Below are positions 32,655 to 44,600 of a DNA stretch of 64,000 bases, in pieces. Origin of the DNA: Isoperla grammatica. Lineage: Eukaryota; Arthropoda; Insecta; Plecoptera; Perlodidae. Made by a program: the position numbers and the translations under genes. The notes beneath the pieces are model-generated. The model was given only the letters and a program-made list of their open reading frames with translations. It made no database searches and had not been told where the DNA came from. Position 1 is the first letter of the stretch. Each line of letters starts with the position of its first letter. The stretch covers positions 29,282,978 through 29,346,977 of the forward strand of contig OX246749.1 in NCBI GenBank assembly GCA_945910005.1. The letters are read 5' to 3'.

Positions 32655-32825
32655 GTGTTGTGTGTCCGAGGGCTGTTAGTAGGACACAATCCCAGCATTC
32701 ACCTTGCAACTGAAGAAACCCCGAGGAAAAACCTCGGGAAAATATTATCAAGATTCCCGGTGACCGGTATAGAACCGGTGACCTAATGAACTAGACTATC
32801 GCGTCTTAACACAAAGCCATCTCTA
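32655..32825 (-). mobile_element. tRNA-derived SINE family 1, copy c
   Basis: The plus strand shows GTCCGAGGGCTGTTAGTAGG, AATCCCAGCATTC and CCGGTGACCGGTATAGAACC, followed by the inverted A-box region. This is the same order as the copy at 5026-5302 but diverged. Confidence 0.75.
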
Positions 32826-33639
32826 TGTGTGTACTTAGATACGGCTCACTACCACTACAGTAATTCATAAGAAAACGTCATTTCCACAATTGTTTACACT
32901 ACTAATACTACTCCCCCTCTCCCTTCTCCTGTGTGGCGACTGTGAAACGACGATTTCTTCTGATGTTCAGCCCAATTATTAAACATTACATTATATTTAA
33001 AAGTGGTTCATTGACAAACATCGTTGTACGCCCCTGACAGACCGTACCAAATGTATAATGCGCTAACATAACGAGATGTTAGTATTCATTAGTAGTAAGT
33101 ACCACATATATTACGTACACTTAGATTTAGGCTGTTTAGAAAAATGAACGATCGATACAAACACAAGTTTTATTTTTAAAAACTCGGCTTTGTAATAATA
33201 AAATATCAAAGCTAAAATTGCATCATGTGCTAAATGACAAAAATATGATGTAACGAAAAACTGGCAAGTGAGCCACCGAGAAAGCAAAATTGAAGCAATA
33301 AGACTTGTTTGTTAAATGAGACCATAAAACCCAGCCCCAAAATCCAACCCCCCCCCCCCCCCTCCCCCAACCCCAAGCCAGCAACCTTTTGAATGGCCTA
33401 ACGGTAAAGAATTCCAAGGCGACCCTGCGTCCTCTGTCCGTTAGTAAGAACCCAGCCTTCAGACGAAACACATGCTTCTACGGAAGATGATTATTTCTAG
33501 TGCACGATCTAATAACCCAATGTTCTTGATGTTTCAGATAGACGGGGGGTGGGCTTCACTTTGCAACATAGTGGTAGGAAGATATTTGTTATTTGATTCA
33601 ACGTTTTGCTTTCAGGTCTACAACTGAAGATTTTTAAGG
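32826..33639. other. unassigned stretch
   Basis: Contains a poly-C run near 33348-33363. Otherwise unique-looking with no gene recognised. Confidence 0.4.
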
Positions 33640-34318
33640 TGCTGAGCAGGGTACCGAGGCGAGATTCCAGATGTTTTCCAGGGCGCTGATGAGAGACTTT
33701 TTACTTGTGTGTTTGTTTGCCAGGGTACCGCGGCGAGATTCCAGATGTTTCTCCCAGGGCGCTGATGAGAGACATTTTTTACTTGTGTGTTTGTTTCCCA
33801 GGGTAGCGAGCTGAGATTCCAAATGTGTTTTTCCCAGGGCGCTGATGAGAGACATTTTTTACTTGTGTGTTTGTTTCCCAGGGCACCAAGGCAAGAATCC
33901 AGGTGTGTTTTTCCCAGGGCGTTGACATGAAACCATTTTTACTTGGGTGTTTGTTTTCCAGGGTGCTGAGAAAAGAAGACTTTTGCGTGATCGTTTCCCA
34001 GAGCACCAAGGCGAGATTCGAGATGTGTTTTTCCCAGGGCGCCGAGACAAGGCAACAGCTTATCTGTTTGTTTCCCAGGACTCCGATTCGAGATGTCTGG
34101 TTTTCCCCATGGCGCTGAGACGAGACGATTTATCTGTTTGTTTTCCAGGGCTCAGATTCTAGATGTGTGTTTTCCCCAGGGCGCATGAGACGAGGACTTG
34201 TTTTTCTCAGGGCTCAGATTCGAGATGTGTGTTTTTTTCCAGAGCGCTGAGACGAGGAGACGTGTTTCTTTCCCAGGGCTCGGACTCGAGATGTGTGTTT
34301 TCCCCAGGGCGCTGAGTT
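33640..34318. repeat. minisatellite with TTCCCAGGGCGCTGAG units
   Basis: About ten units of roughly 58-75 bases combining GAGATTC(G/C)AGATGTGT, TTTTCCCAGGGCGCTGA and TTACTTGTGTGTTTGTTT. They are progressively diverged and shortened towards 34318. The open frames here follow the repeat and are not called as genes. Confidence 0.85.
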
Positions 34319-34319
34319 C

Positions 34320-35180
34320 TACTACATACTTGTAAAATTACAAGAAGAATAGGGAAAAGACAAAGTAGCTTGTTGCTTTACTACTATATGGGATACGTAA
34401 AATTACCACTGTAGTGGTAGCCCAATAATTTACATGGTAACATTACACCTACAACATACTTGTAAAATTACAAGCAGAATGAGAAAAATACAAAATAGCT
34501 TGTTGTTTTACTACTACATGGGGTATGTAAAATTACCACTGTAGTGGTAGCCCAATAACTTACATGGTAACATTACACCTACAACATACTTGTAAAATTA
34601 CAAGGAGAATGGGGAAAAGACAAAATAGCTTGTTGTTTTACTACTTCATCGGGTATGTAAATTTACCACTGTAGTGGTAGCCCAATAACTTACATGGTAA
34701 CATAACACCTACAACATACTTGTAAAATTACAACTGTAGTGGTAGCCCAATAAATTACGTGGTAACATTACACCTACAACATACTTGTAGAATTACAAGC
34801 AGAATGGGTAAAAGACAAAATAGCTTGATGTTTTACTACTACATGTGGTATGTAAAATTACCACTGTAGTGGTAGCCCAATAACTTACATGGTAACATTA
34901 CACCAACATCATACTTGTAAAATTACACGCAGAATGGAGAAAAGACAAAATAGCTTGTTGATTTACTACTACACAAGATATGTAAAATTACCACTGTTGT
35001 GGTATCTCTACCAATTTTTTGTTAAAATTACACATACTATGTACTTGTAAAGTTACAACTTTAAATGTGAAAAAACAATTCAGTATGTAAGTTAACATTG
35101 ACACGTAAGTTGTATATTTACATTTAGTAGTGTAATCCTACCAAAATATCCATGTTGTATTACATTCATAGTGTACTTGT
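34320..35180. repeat. right subterminal ~130-bp tandem repeats
   Basis: About seven units with ACATACTTGTAAAATTACAA, ACAAAATAGCTTGTTG, GGTATGTAAAATTACCACTG and TAGTGGTAGCCCAATAA, one of them truncated (about 34718-34788). They mirror the position of the 123-bp repeats at the other end of the CACTG-ended element. Confidence 0.85.
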
Positions 35181-35582
35181 AACGCAACATATACTGTACT
35201 TGGCAGCATTGCTGCCAAGTACAGTATATGTAAAATTACATGAATTTTTTTTACAGTGTAATAATAATAATAATAATAATAATATGTATATTCGATGGTT
35301 GTAACATGGTCTATCTCGCACTTCCATATTTTTTTTACGGTTTACTAGTTTTTACTGTAAAAATATGCATTATTTTGGCGTTGCATTCAGGCCACCTTTT
35401 TTTCTAGAGTGCACCAAACACACTCAAAAAAGTGGATAAAAAAAATTTTCGTCTGCGGCGCTAATTGTGGGGGGCTCCGCCCCCCACACCCCCCGTGCTT
35501 GGTCACTTCTGAAAGATGTTCAGCACCCCTCGGAATTTTGTAAACCCGGCGCCCCTGCTCTGTGCACTTGTTATGCCTCCCC

Positions 35583-35955
35583 TTAGTTCATTGTTTCTAT
35601 GTTTCAGATAGCGTTTGGTGGAAATCAAACTGTTCTCTAACTTTGGTTTTCTGTTATTACTTGAAAACAACATAAACTCCATTGTCTCGATTACTCTTTT
35701 AAGCGTTTACAATGACATATAGAATAATCATTTTCGTAAAATTTTCGGTGGATATACGTGTTCAAACTCTCATATTTTCCCGTAAACATACATTAAAATG
35801 TCAACGTACATTCCCAAAGATGTTGAAACTTGAAATAATATTATAGGCTATTTAACGCGCTGTTTAGTGGGCCCTGACATCTTGGGCGTCCGCCATTACG
35901 ACCATACTACTTCCTCAATGCACAGCCTTTTAGACGGGTCAACCCGAGATAGAAC
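35583..35955. other. unassigned flank after the nested block
   Basis: Unique-looking sequence continuing the host DNA of the interrupted MITE. No gene recognised. Confidence 0.4.
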
Positions 35956-35959
35956 CATG

Positions 35960-36258
35960 GCAACACCAAATGACATCAATGAAACAAATGAATTGAATCG
36001 ATGGACAAACAACAAGCTGTCAAAAAATAATTTCTTCTGATCTTGGAAAACAAAACAAACAATTACACATAAAAAACTTTCACTTAATCGTTGTTTATCA
36101 TTAAAAGTTTTAAATAGCGAGCAGTTACTATTGCTACACTTGTTTTTATTTCTATGGTTGCAATTTTATTATTTTGACACCTGATTGTTTGTCCTTCAGT
36201 TCAATTCATTTGTTCCATTGTTGTAGTCCGGATGTGACGTCAGTTGCGGGTTCCCTAT
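35960..36258. mobile_element. MITE family 'GACGTCAGTTGCGG', copy 2
   Basis: Same order of motifs as at 4395-4705: CAAATGAATTGAATCGATGG, ACAAACAACAAGCTGTC, then AATTCATTTGTTCCATTGTT and GATGTGACGTCAGTTGCGGG. Confidence 0.75.
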
Positions 36259-36424
36259 AGGGTCAACCCGCGATAGAACCATGGATTTATAACAATACAA
36301 CGCCATAATAGAACCTCGGATTGAACCGACGTTCAAGAAAACTGTGCTTGAATGTTAGCCCTTCAAAACGATTGAAAATTATTAATTATATTCGAAAGAC
36401 GGCTGTATATTCAAGAATGGCTAG

Positions 36425-36960
36425 TGAGCGATTCAGAATCGATTTAATCGAACAATCGATTATCTACCAAAAATAATCGATTTTAAAGATCGATTCAAGT
36501 CCTCTCGATTAATTGGTTGAATCGATTAAGTATTCGTCGATTTTTCAAGGTCGATTTTTACATTTAAACTCCGTTTTCGGTCTGCGAAAAAGCGGATATG
36601 GACGAAATAAGTTCTCACTGACGACTAGGTTCTTACACAATACAATTATATAGGCCCTATGCACCCTAGGCCTAATATAAAAACAGCTCTTTCTCTCATC
36701 CCATCACTTCAAACAGCGTGTTTTTTCAACTTTTAAGGGTGTATGCTAACAATTTAAGATTATGTGACCTAAGAAAGTCATAAACTAGGCTGGACACCAA
36801 TGCTGGAAACATTGAAAAATGGTATAAACCGATAATAATGGAAAATCGCCCTCTTAAATCGATTAATCGATTAATCGATTTATTTCGACCGATTAATCGT
36901 CTGGATCGATTCAGTACCGGTACTCTAAAAAATCGAATCGAATCGTGAACCGATTCTTTG
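36425..36960. mobile_element. AATCGATT-rich inverted-repeat element
   Basis: Ends rich in AATCGATT (near 36435-36500 and 36855-36955) face each other as imperfect inverted repeats (GATTCAGAATCGATT and AATCGTGAACCGATTC). The interior has one AGGCCTAATA block. Precise termini are not fixed. Confidence 0.5.
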
Positions 36961-37364
36961 ATAAAAAGTGCCCATCACAAAGAATGGCGGCTATGGCGGA
37001 CGAAAGTTCAAAGATGGCGACGATATAAAACCCTATAGGTGTCCTTCAAAATTGCCGCTCTGACGTCACGTGAATATTCCCTATTGTAGCCACGTGTCCT
37101 CAATGATAACATAGAGGTCATTGCATCCTGTCCTATATGCGCAGTGGAATGCAATTTGATATGCATTTAATCTCTCTCGGCTCAACCCTATCTTCTCACA
37201 CATTGTTCCGACATCTTTCTTTTATGAACTCAATAACGCAATAGGTAAAAAAAAAAAAAATGTGTTTCTAAAAAAAAATATTTGTCACTTCCTATATTTT
37301 TTCCACTAAATAAATTTTTTTATTTTTTTTTTTATTAATAAATTATTAATATATATTTTCTGAA

Positions 37365-37745
37365 ATAGTAAGGACTACAGAAAATATTAAACCACTACGA
37401 AATTAACGTATTTTTGTCATTTCTCAATAACGCCACACTGAATCGAAAAAGTGACAAAAACACTTATTTTGGATTTGTGAGAGCTCAATACCGTACACAT
37501 GAAAAAGATTTGTTAGTTTGCAATAATTGTAATTGTTATCGATAACTAACATAAATCACAAGTTAGTTTACAATTACAACTATAATTACTACAAAACAAA
37601 CTATACCTTATATTTTTCATATGGTAGCTCTCACAAATTTAAAGAAAGCGTATTTGTCATTTTCTCGATAAAGTGTGGAATTATTGAGATGTGAACAAAA
37701 TAAATTAATTTCGCGGGGTTTAAATATTGGCTCTAGTCCTCCTCA
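37365..37745. mobile_element. MITE 'TTAACGTATTTT..GTCAT', copy 1
   Basis: Left GAAATTAACGTATTTTTGTC and TTTCTCAATAACGCCACAC face right GTGTGGAATTATTGAGATGT and AATTAATTTCGCGGGG. The same structure lies at 53745-54110 with better-preserved arms. Confidence 0.7.
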
Positions 37746-38134
37746 TTTAGTCACAATACTGATTTACGAAGTGGGCCAATAAATAGAACTATGTATACAA
37801 AATATGAAAGTGAAAAATCCTCTGACGATAATAAGGAGAGATGAATACTAAACTACATTAAAAACTCACTAATTGGACAAATTCAGTGTTCATTGTCAAG
37901 ATTAAAAATTACTGGTAATAATGAGTAATGTTTAATCTTGACAAAAACAGTGAACAGGCCTGATTCGATGCCGAGAGCTATGCTGCCCGGAAGCATATGC
38001 TTCCGGTAGGGCCACCGGTCGCGTTGGAGAAGCTAGACGAAATGCAGTCCACGTCCTACTTGTCCTTTTCCTCCAAACACCCCTGATCTCATTAAATCTT
38101 ATATAATAACAACATCAAATAATCATAAATAAAA

Positions 38135-38560
38135 ATAAAGAAAGAAAGAAATTCACATTTAGAGTCCACCCACTCAGTAACTAGTAACTGATTTGCAGTG
38201 GGGGACTTTAATTTAAAGCAACTAAACCAACCCTGTAGGCTCCAAACACCATCCACGAGTGAGCAATAACCAATCAAAGATCGATATTTCAAATACGAAA
38301 CATATGAATCAGTGATTGGGCAGTGTGAACACCTGCGGACAAATGCCAGAATCAACAAGGCCGATTCAGAACAACTTTGAATTTATTGAGTGCTTCGTTG
38401 CTAGGACGGCTCCAAAGTCACCGTTTACTTATTCCTAGGCAAAGAAGTAATGGAATTGAATCCACATTAGAAGTTACAAAACTTCTGCCTGAAGTGGGAT
38501 TAGAACCCAGGACCTTCTGCACTGGAAGCAGGGATGCTAACCACTAATCAATGGTATCTC
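38135..38560 (-). mobile_element. tRNA-derived SINE family 2, copy b
   Basis: Body motifs shared with 6155-6590 include AACCCTGTAGGCTCCAAACA, GCCGATTCAGAACAAC and TTATTGAGTGCTTCG. The tRNA-like head (CCACTAATCAATGG region) is more degraded. It ends only about 25 bases before the LA exon at 38586. Confidence 0.8.
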
Positions 38561-38585
38561 AACTCAATTATGTTTCAGCTTTCAG

Positions 38586-38674
38586 CCAATGGGATTGGAG
38601 TATTTTCTGCCCGGACCGACCTCGGGAGACAGTTTGACCCTCATCAAACAGTGGCCTTTCGTCCCTTACTGCAG
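38586..38674 (+). CDS. LA exon: N-terminal module piece
   Basis: Acceptor CTTTCAG at 38585, then two bases and 29 codons ending TVAFRPLLQ before CAG|GTAAAT. The homologous LB exon (60676-60770) has the same phases and shares PHQTVAFRP. Family not recognised. Confidence 0.75.
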
Positions 38675-41600
38675 GTAAATTAAACTGATCTGTTTCACGG
38701 TTGAGGTCAAGCTGTGCGCTAGGGCAGCATGTCCGATTTACACCAACCTAACCCCAGACTACTTCCTGTTAAAAATGCTTTAAGGTTGTTCAAGCGAGAA
38801 ACAATCACAACCTTAAAATGCCAAATGTTTGTATACTTATAAGTAGAGGTGTTTGTTTTTCGCGGACCGCGAAATCGCGAAAAGTGTTGATAAAGAAGGG
38901 GGAGATAAACAAAGTGTATATCTGTTGATAGGCAACTTAAAAACGTCAAAATTTCACCGCGAAAATTCGCGAAATCCGTCAATTTCCAGTCATCACATCG
39001 AAATTTGTATAAAAGAGCGAAATAACACGAAATCTTGATTGTTTTCAATTTATTATAAACATTTAAAAAAAAATTAAATGTATTTTTTACCGTCAAACGT
39101 CATTACAACACACTCACGGGGACCTAATATTTTTTTCATTGTAATGATGATTTCGTTAAAAAGATCAATGATTTATTTTTGCTGAAATTCGAATCCCAGA
39201 CCCCAAATTACAATTATTTTATTATACAATTATTAAATTACATTAAAATTTCTTTTTAATCAAACATGCTTATGGGGAAATTTATTGTCGAAAATCTCCC
39301 AAAAAGCATAACACCGCCATAGCATCGAAATTATTAAATCTATAAAAGAACTTTAAGAAAACATTACACCATTTACAAACACCTCTACTTATAAGGGAAC
39401 CCGCAACTGACGTCACATCCGGACTACAACAATGGAACAAATAAATTGAACTGATGGACTAACAATCAGCTGTCAAAATAATAAAATTGCAACCATACCA
39501 ATAAAAACAAGTGTAGCAATAGTAACTGCACGCCATTTAAAACTTTTAATGATGGACAACGACTGAGTGAAAGTTTTGTATGTTTATTTGTTTGTTTTTG
39601 TATTTTGTTTTTCCAAAATCAGATGAAATTATTTTTTGACAGGATTTTGTTTGTCCGTCGATTCAATTAATTTGTCTCATTGTTGTTGAAGCTTCACTAG
39701 AATATTTTAAGAAAACGTAGCCTTCCTAAAATGGTTTCTGGAGAAATCCCCTTGAAATTCTCGATTTTCGTGATTTTCAACCAAGGATCCGACTCACTTT
39801 TATTTTAAACCAAGCCCAAGCCAAGCCAAGCTAGCGCTGAGTAAAGTAAGCCGGGCTTCAAGCTGAGCCATGGCTTCGATACAACGCCAAAGCAAGCCCA
39901 GCCGAAAGCAAGCTCACAAAATCCAAGCCGGGCTAAACCAAGCCGGGCTAAACCAAGCCGGGCTAAACCAAGCCGGGCCGAAACTGAGCTCAACTGAGCC
40001 GGGCCGAAAGCGAGCCTAAGTAAGCCAAGCCAAACCAAGCCGGGCCAAAACTGAGCTCAACTGAGCCGGGCCGAAAGCAAGCCGAACTAAGCCAAGCCAA
40101 TCCAAGCCGAGCCGAAAGCGAGCCTAACTAAGCCAAGCCAAACCAAGCCGGGCCAAAACTGAGCTCAACTGAGCCGGGCTGAAAGCAAGCCGAACTAAGC
40201 CAAGCCAATCCAAGCCGGGCCGAAAGCGAGCCTAACTAAGCCAAGCCAAACCAAGCCGGGCCGAATACCCGCCAATACCCGTCTGCAATAACATTTTGGC
40301 TTTGCCAAGTCTCACGCTCGCTTCTCGCTGTGAGATAATAAATAATAATTGTTCGTAGGAATACCTGTTATATCGTGCACACTAGCTTTACCTGATGTGC
40401 CCTTCTTCAGGTGACTTAGGCATACTAGGTTATTACTTAGGGTGTTTGGATAGTTGGGAAGGAATTTCCGAGAGCTAATAGTAGGACACAATCCCAGCAT
40501 TCGCCTTTACGACTGAGGAAAACCTCGGAAAAACCCTTCAGTCAGGACTGCCGGTGGCTGGAATCGAACCGGCGACCTCCAGAATTAGAGTCTCGCGTCT
40601 TCAAGCTGAGCCACCTCTATCGGTGCTGTGAGCTTTCAACTTACACAGTTGTAAAATCAAACCTCAAAAGAAGTTAATGGCGTTATTAGAGACCATAAAT
40701 GTCAATCATGCCTTTCTTCTGCAAAGTACTCACCATCCCTTATAGTACAGGCAGCTCCAAGCCATATTGGCCTCCAACGACAGCGAAAAAATACCCTTCT
40801 ACCCCCACTGTATCAACAATGAAACACAATCATAAGTTTTAATTATTAGCTTTAGCGATCCTCAAATTCTGTACGCGATGTTTAGATTTTAGGTTATTTA
40901 TTTTCGAAGACAAAATAATCGGAGGTCACTTCATTTTGGAAGCTATGCATCTACCCTTCTTGCTGGTCGGAGAAACTGTCAACGTGATTGAAGTTTACAA
41001 CCTTGTACAAAGAGAGCAATAAACCAGCCGCGATTGAACCCAAAATTTGCCGCTGTGCTAGTTGATATGGAAAATACAGTCACTTTGGTTGTCTTGCACC
41101 CTCTAGTAACTGTGCGCTTGTCACTGTTCGCCCACGCCCCCCTCCCCCTGATAACATACCGTTGTTGATACCGTGCGCGCGGTAGAGCCCAGACAGAATG
41201 CAACTTATCGCCAGTGAAACAGAGTTGGCGTAATGGCATATCGCAGCGCATGGCCACGATAATATGATGATAGGTCACTATCATCTATGCATTTTGAGAA
41301 GTACGGTTACTTCTATATACTATAGTGAACATAGAACGCAGAACTGTTCCTCTTACTTCCAATTACAGATTAATTAAACAAACATTTGCTAGGCCTAGTC
41401 AAAGTTTGATGGTGAAGGTAGCAAATCTGCAATCCCCTACTCAGATTTAAGTCAAAAGTGAGCTGGGTCAAACCAAGCTGGGCTAAATCAAGCTAGCAAG
41501 CTCAGCGTGAAAAGTGAGCCGCATCAAATCGAGCTGGGCTTAAAAAGCGAGTCAGGCCAAAGCAAGCTGGGCAAGCAAGCCGGGCCAAAACAAGCTAGCC

Positions 41601-44600
41601 AGCTGGGCTCAGAAAGCGAGCCGGGCTAATCCAAGCTTCCGAGCCCGGCTTGAAAAGTGAGCCGAGCCAAAGCAAGCTAGCTAGCTGGGCTCAGAAAGCG
41701 AGCCGGGCTAAGCCAAGCTTCCGAGCCGGGCTTGAAAAGTGAGCCGAGCCAAAGCAAGCTAGCCAGCTGGGCTCAGAAAGCGAGCCGGGCTAAGCCAAGC
41801 TTCCGAGCCGGGCTTGAAAAGTGAGCCGAGCCAAAGCAAGCTAGCCAGCTGGGCTCAGAAAGCGAGCCGCGCTAAACCAAGCTAGCCAGCCGGCGTAAAA
41901 AAACGGGCTTTATACAACCAAGCCGGGCCAAGCCGAGCCGGGCCGGATCCTTGTTTTCAACATTGGACCACGCATTGGACCTTTACAAACTCACACTCTT
42001 TGCAGCCTGCGCCGCTGTATGTATCTTAAAATACATTTCCCACAACACAAGATCACAAAAAACTAGTATTATATTAATAATATTCACAGGACACTAGACA
42101 TAATTATAAAACATACAATGCCACAACGACTTTAAAGTTATGGCTAAAAAAAACTATACGAGAAATAGCAGTTTTCCGCTTCTATGAAAGAATCGTTTGT
42201 TTCCAATTTACATTAGGTCTGTTCGTTCTGTAGTAGAAGTCGCACTGCAGGAGGCGAGTTGGAGCAAGAGCATATGACGTCATAGGAGTTGGTAGCTCAT
42301 GGGAGTAGTTTAAAAAGCGAGCGGTCTTGTAGCTAATTTTGTTGAGCGGCAAAATTAATTCTCAATTACCTTGAAATACCACCATCAACCTTGAGCAACT
42401 GAATAGTATATTTCATAGAATAATAGTATTAAAAAGTCCCTGCAGGCCAAGTTTCACACTATTAAACTCAAGAATTGTTATTTACAGTAAGGCCTAGGCC
42501 TAGACCTAGGCCAACTCATTGGTGAGAGGTTTGAGACAATCCACTAGGCTCAGAGTGTAGAAAAAACTATTAATATCAATTTACAATGTATACTTAGCAT
42601 TAAACTCATTTGGACTATCAAATATGTAATGGCCATCCACTATTTCTGGGCCATTCTCTCCACAAGCAATCTTGCACACTTCTCCATCCATACTTACGCG
42701 CCTTTTTGCAACCTTCTACTACTTTACTGAAAGTGCTCCACTTAGAGAGTAGGAGCACTTTCAGTAAAGTTGTAGCAGCCACCATTTCGTAATCGAACAC
42801 TTTTGTAGTAGCGCCTACTTACTTCCAAAGTGCCTGCTCCCATAGAACGAACGCTTTTGTAGTACTGTCGCACATTGAAGTAGACAGAACGAACAGACCT
42901 CATACAATAGACCTTTTCAGAATTGATCTAGGACCCTTAGACAGAGCTAATCACGGCCCTTTACATCTTCAATGACAACAATGCACAACAGTGAAAAATG
43001 CACCTTAACATAACTTTCAAGGACCCTTAGATAGAGCTAATCACGGCCCTCTAGATCTTCAATGACAACAATGCACAACAGTGAAAAATGCACCTTAACA
43101 TAACTTTCAAGGACCCTTAGATAGAGCTAATCACGGCCCTCTAGATCTTCAATGACAAAAATGCACAACAGTGAAAAATGCACCTAAACATAACTATCTA
43201 GGACCCTTAGATAGAGCTCATCACGGCCCTCTAGATCTTCAATGACAACAATGCACAACAGTGAAAAACGCACCTAAACATAACTATCTAGGACCCTTAG
43301 ATAGAGCTAATCACGGCCCTCTAGATCTTCAATGACAACAATGCACAACAGTGAAAAACGCACCTAAACATAACTATCTAGGACCCTTAGATAGAGCTAA
43401 TCACGGCCCTCTAGATCTTCAATGACAACAATGCACAACAGTGAAAAACGCACCTAAACATAACTATCTAGGACCCTTAGATAGAGCTAATCACAGCCCT
43501 CTAGATCTTCAATGACAACAATGCACAACAGTGAAAAAAGCACCTAAACATAACTATCTAGGACCCTTAGATAGAGCTAATCACGGCCCTCTAGATCTTC
43601 AATGACAACAATGCACAACAGTGAAAAATGCACCTTTACATAACTTTCAAGGACCCTTAGATAGAGCTAATCAGGGCCCTTAGATCAATTCTGAAAATCA
43701 TATTCCTTTCCAATCCTCTCCAGTCTGGGCCCCGAGAAGATAACCTAAACTAGAAATAACGCGTCACTTCTGTGTCTCTCTTCATCCGGTTCCTCCAGGC
43801 GTTGGTATCAATGGGTTCCGGATGTCAACCACTCAAGTCGAAGGTGGCCAAGATGACTTGCTCGCACAGGACGGAGAGACTCACTGGGGGTACCGACTGT
43901 ACCAAGAAGGTCCCCGCGGGTACCGTGGCCACCTTCACCTGCCCCAACAACACTGTGATCCTGGAGAAGTACAGCACCATCACCTGCGGGACTCCGAACA
44001 AGAAGCGGTGGAGCGGGAAGGTGGTCAGATGCCGGGCTGCACGTAAGCACGCGCAGGTGTTGCTAACACAGCATCACGACTATGTTGGGACTTGGTTTTC
44101 TTTTATACACTTTTTCATTTACTTACCTATTTATTTACTTATACTAACTTCCTTGTGTGTTCCTTTTATCTACCTACCTACCTACCTACCTACCTACCTT
44201 CCAACCTACCAACCCACCTACCTACCCACTTACCTACCCATCTACCCACCATCCTACCTACCCACCTACCAACCCACCTACCTACATACTCACCTACCTA
44301 CCCATCTACCCACTATCCTCCCCACCTATCTACCTACTCACCTACCCACCCATCTACCCACCATCCTACCTATCCACCTACCTACCTACCCACCTATCTA
44401 TGTATATTTATTTTTTTCTTACCCTAACATTATATCTAAAGTGTTCTTGTCCTGTCAGCAACAACCACCGCTTCTACTGTGGCCGACACGACCACCTCTG
44501 AGGACACAACAACAGCGAGCGAGGACACGACTGCACTTACCGACTCATATTCAGACGATACTACTTTACCGGCGGTGACAAACACCTCACCTACTGCAAA

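Larger units (their letters stand above)
13184..35258. mobile_element. CACTG-ended element inserted in a TAA microsatellite
   Basis: Left end CACTGTAAAAAAAA and right end TTTTTTTTACAGTG are inverted repeats, and the flanks on both sides are TAATA repeats, so the exact duplication length cannot be told. Tandem repeats of about 120-130 bases sit inside each end (13200-14030 and 34320-35180). They carry TGTAAAATTAC motifs in both sets, an arrangement like the subterminal repeats of CACTA/EnSpm or Chapaev-type elements. No transposase of its own was recognised in 13184-17255 or 30999-35258, so it is probably non-autonomous. Confidence 0.75.
12629..35557. mobile_element. hAT-like element with 8-bp target duplication, expanded by nested insertions
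   Basis: The left end is CAGGGGCGCCGACTATGTGG and the right end reads CGGCGCCCCTG; their shared terminal inverted repeat is CAGGGGCGCCG. CTCTGTGC flanks both ends (12621-12628, 35558-35565) and occurs once in the intact MITE copy. An 8-bp duplication with CAGGG-type ends is characteristic of hAT elements. Subterminal GCAGCACCCCTCGG motifs occur at both ends. After removing the inner elements only a few hundred bases remain, so this is a non-autonomous copy. A related end lies at 63478-63559. Confidence 0.85.
11798..35582 (+). mobile_element. MITE family GGGGAGGC, copy 2, split by nested insertions
   Basis: The three pieces 11798-11968, 12563-12628 and 35558-35582 line up with the intact copy at 5440-5700. 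The first piece starts GGGGAGGCGTACAACAAACG, the middle piece carries CCAATATTCAGTGAGTGTTG, and the last ends TTATGCCTCCCC. The gaps are exactly the positions of two other elements with target-site duplications, so this 260-bp MITE is the outermost and oldest host of the nested block. Confidence 0.8.
38680..43798. other. LA first visible intron, filled with repeats
   Basis: Contains elements at 38840-39393, 39395-39692, 39777-41961, 42216-42899 and 42906-43702, plus a SINE at 40336-40624. No counterpart of the LB Cys-rich exon (ending 61044) was found here. Confidence 0.6.
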
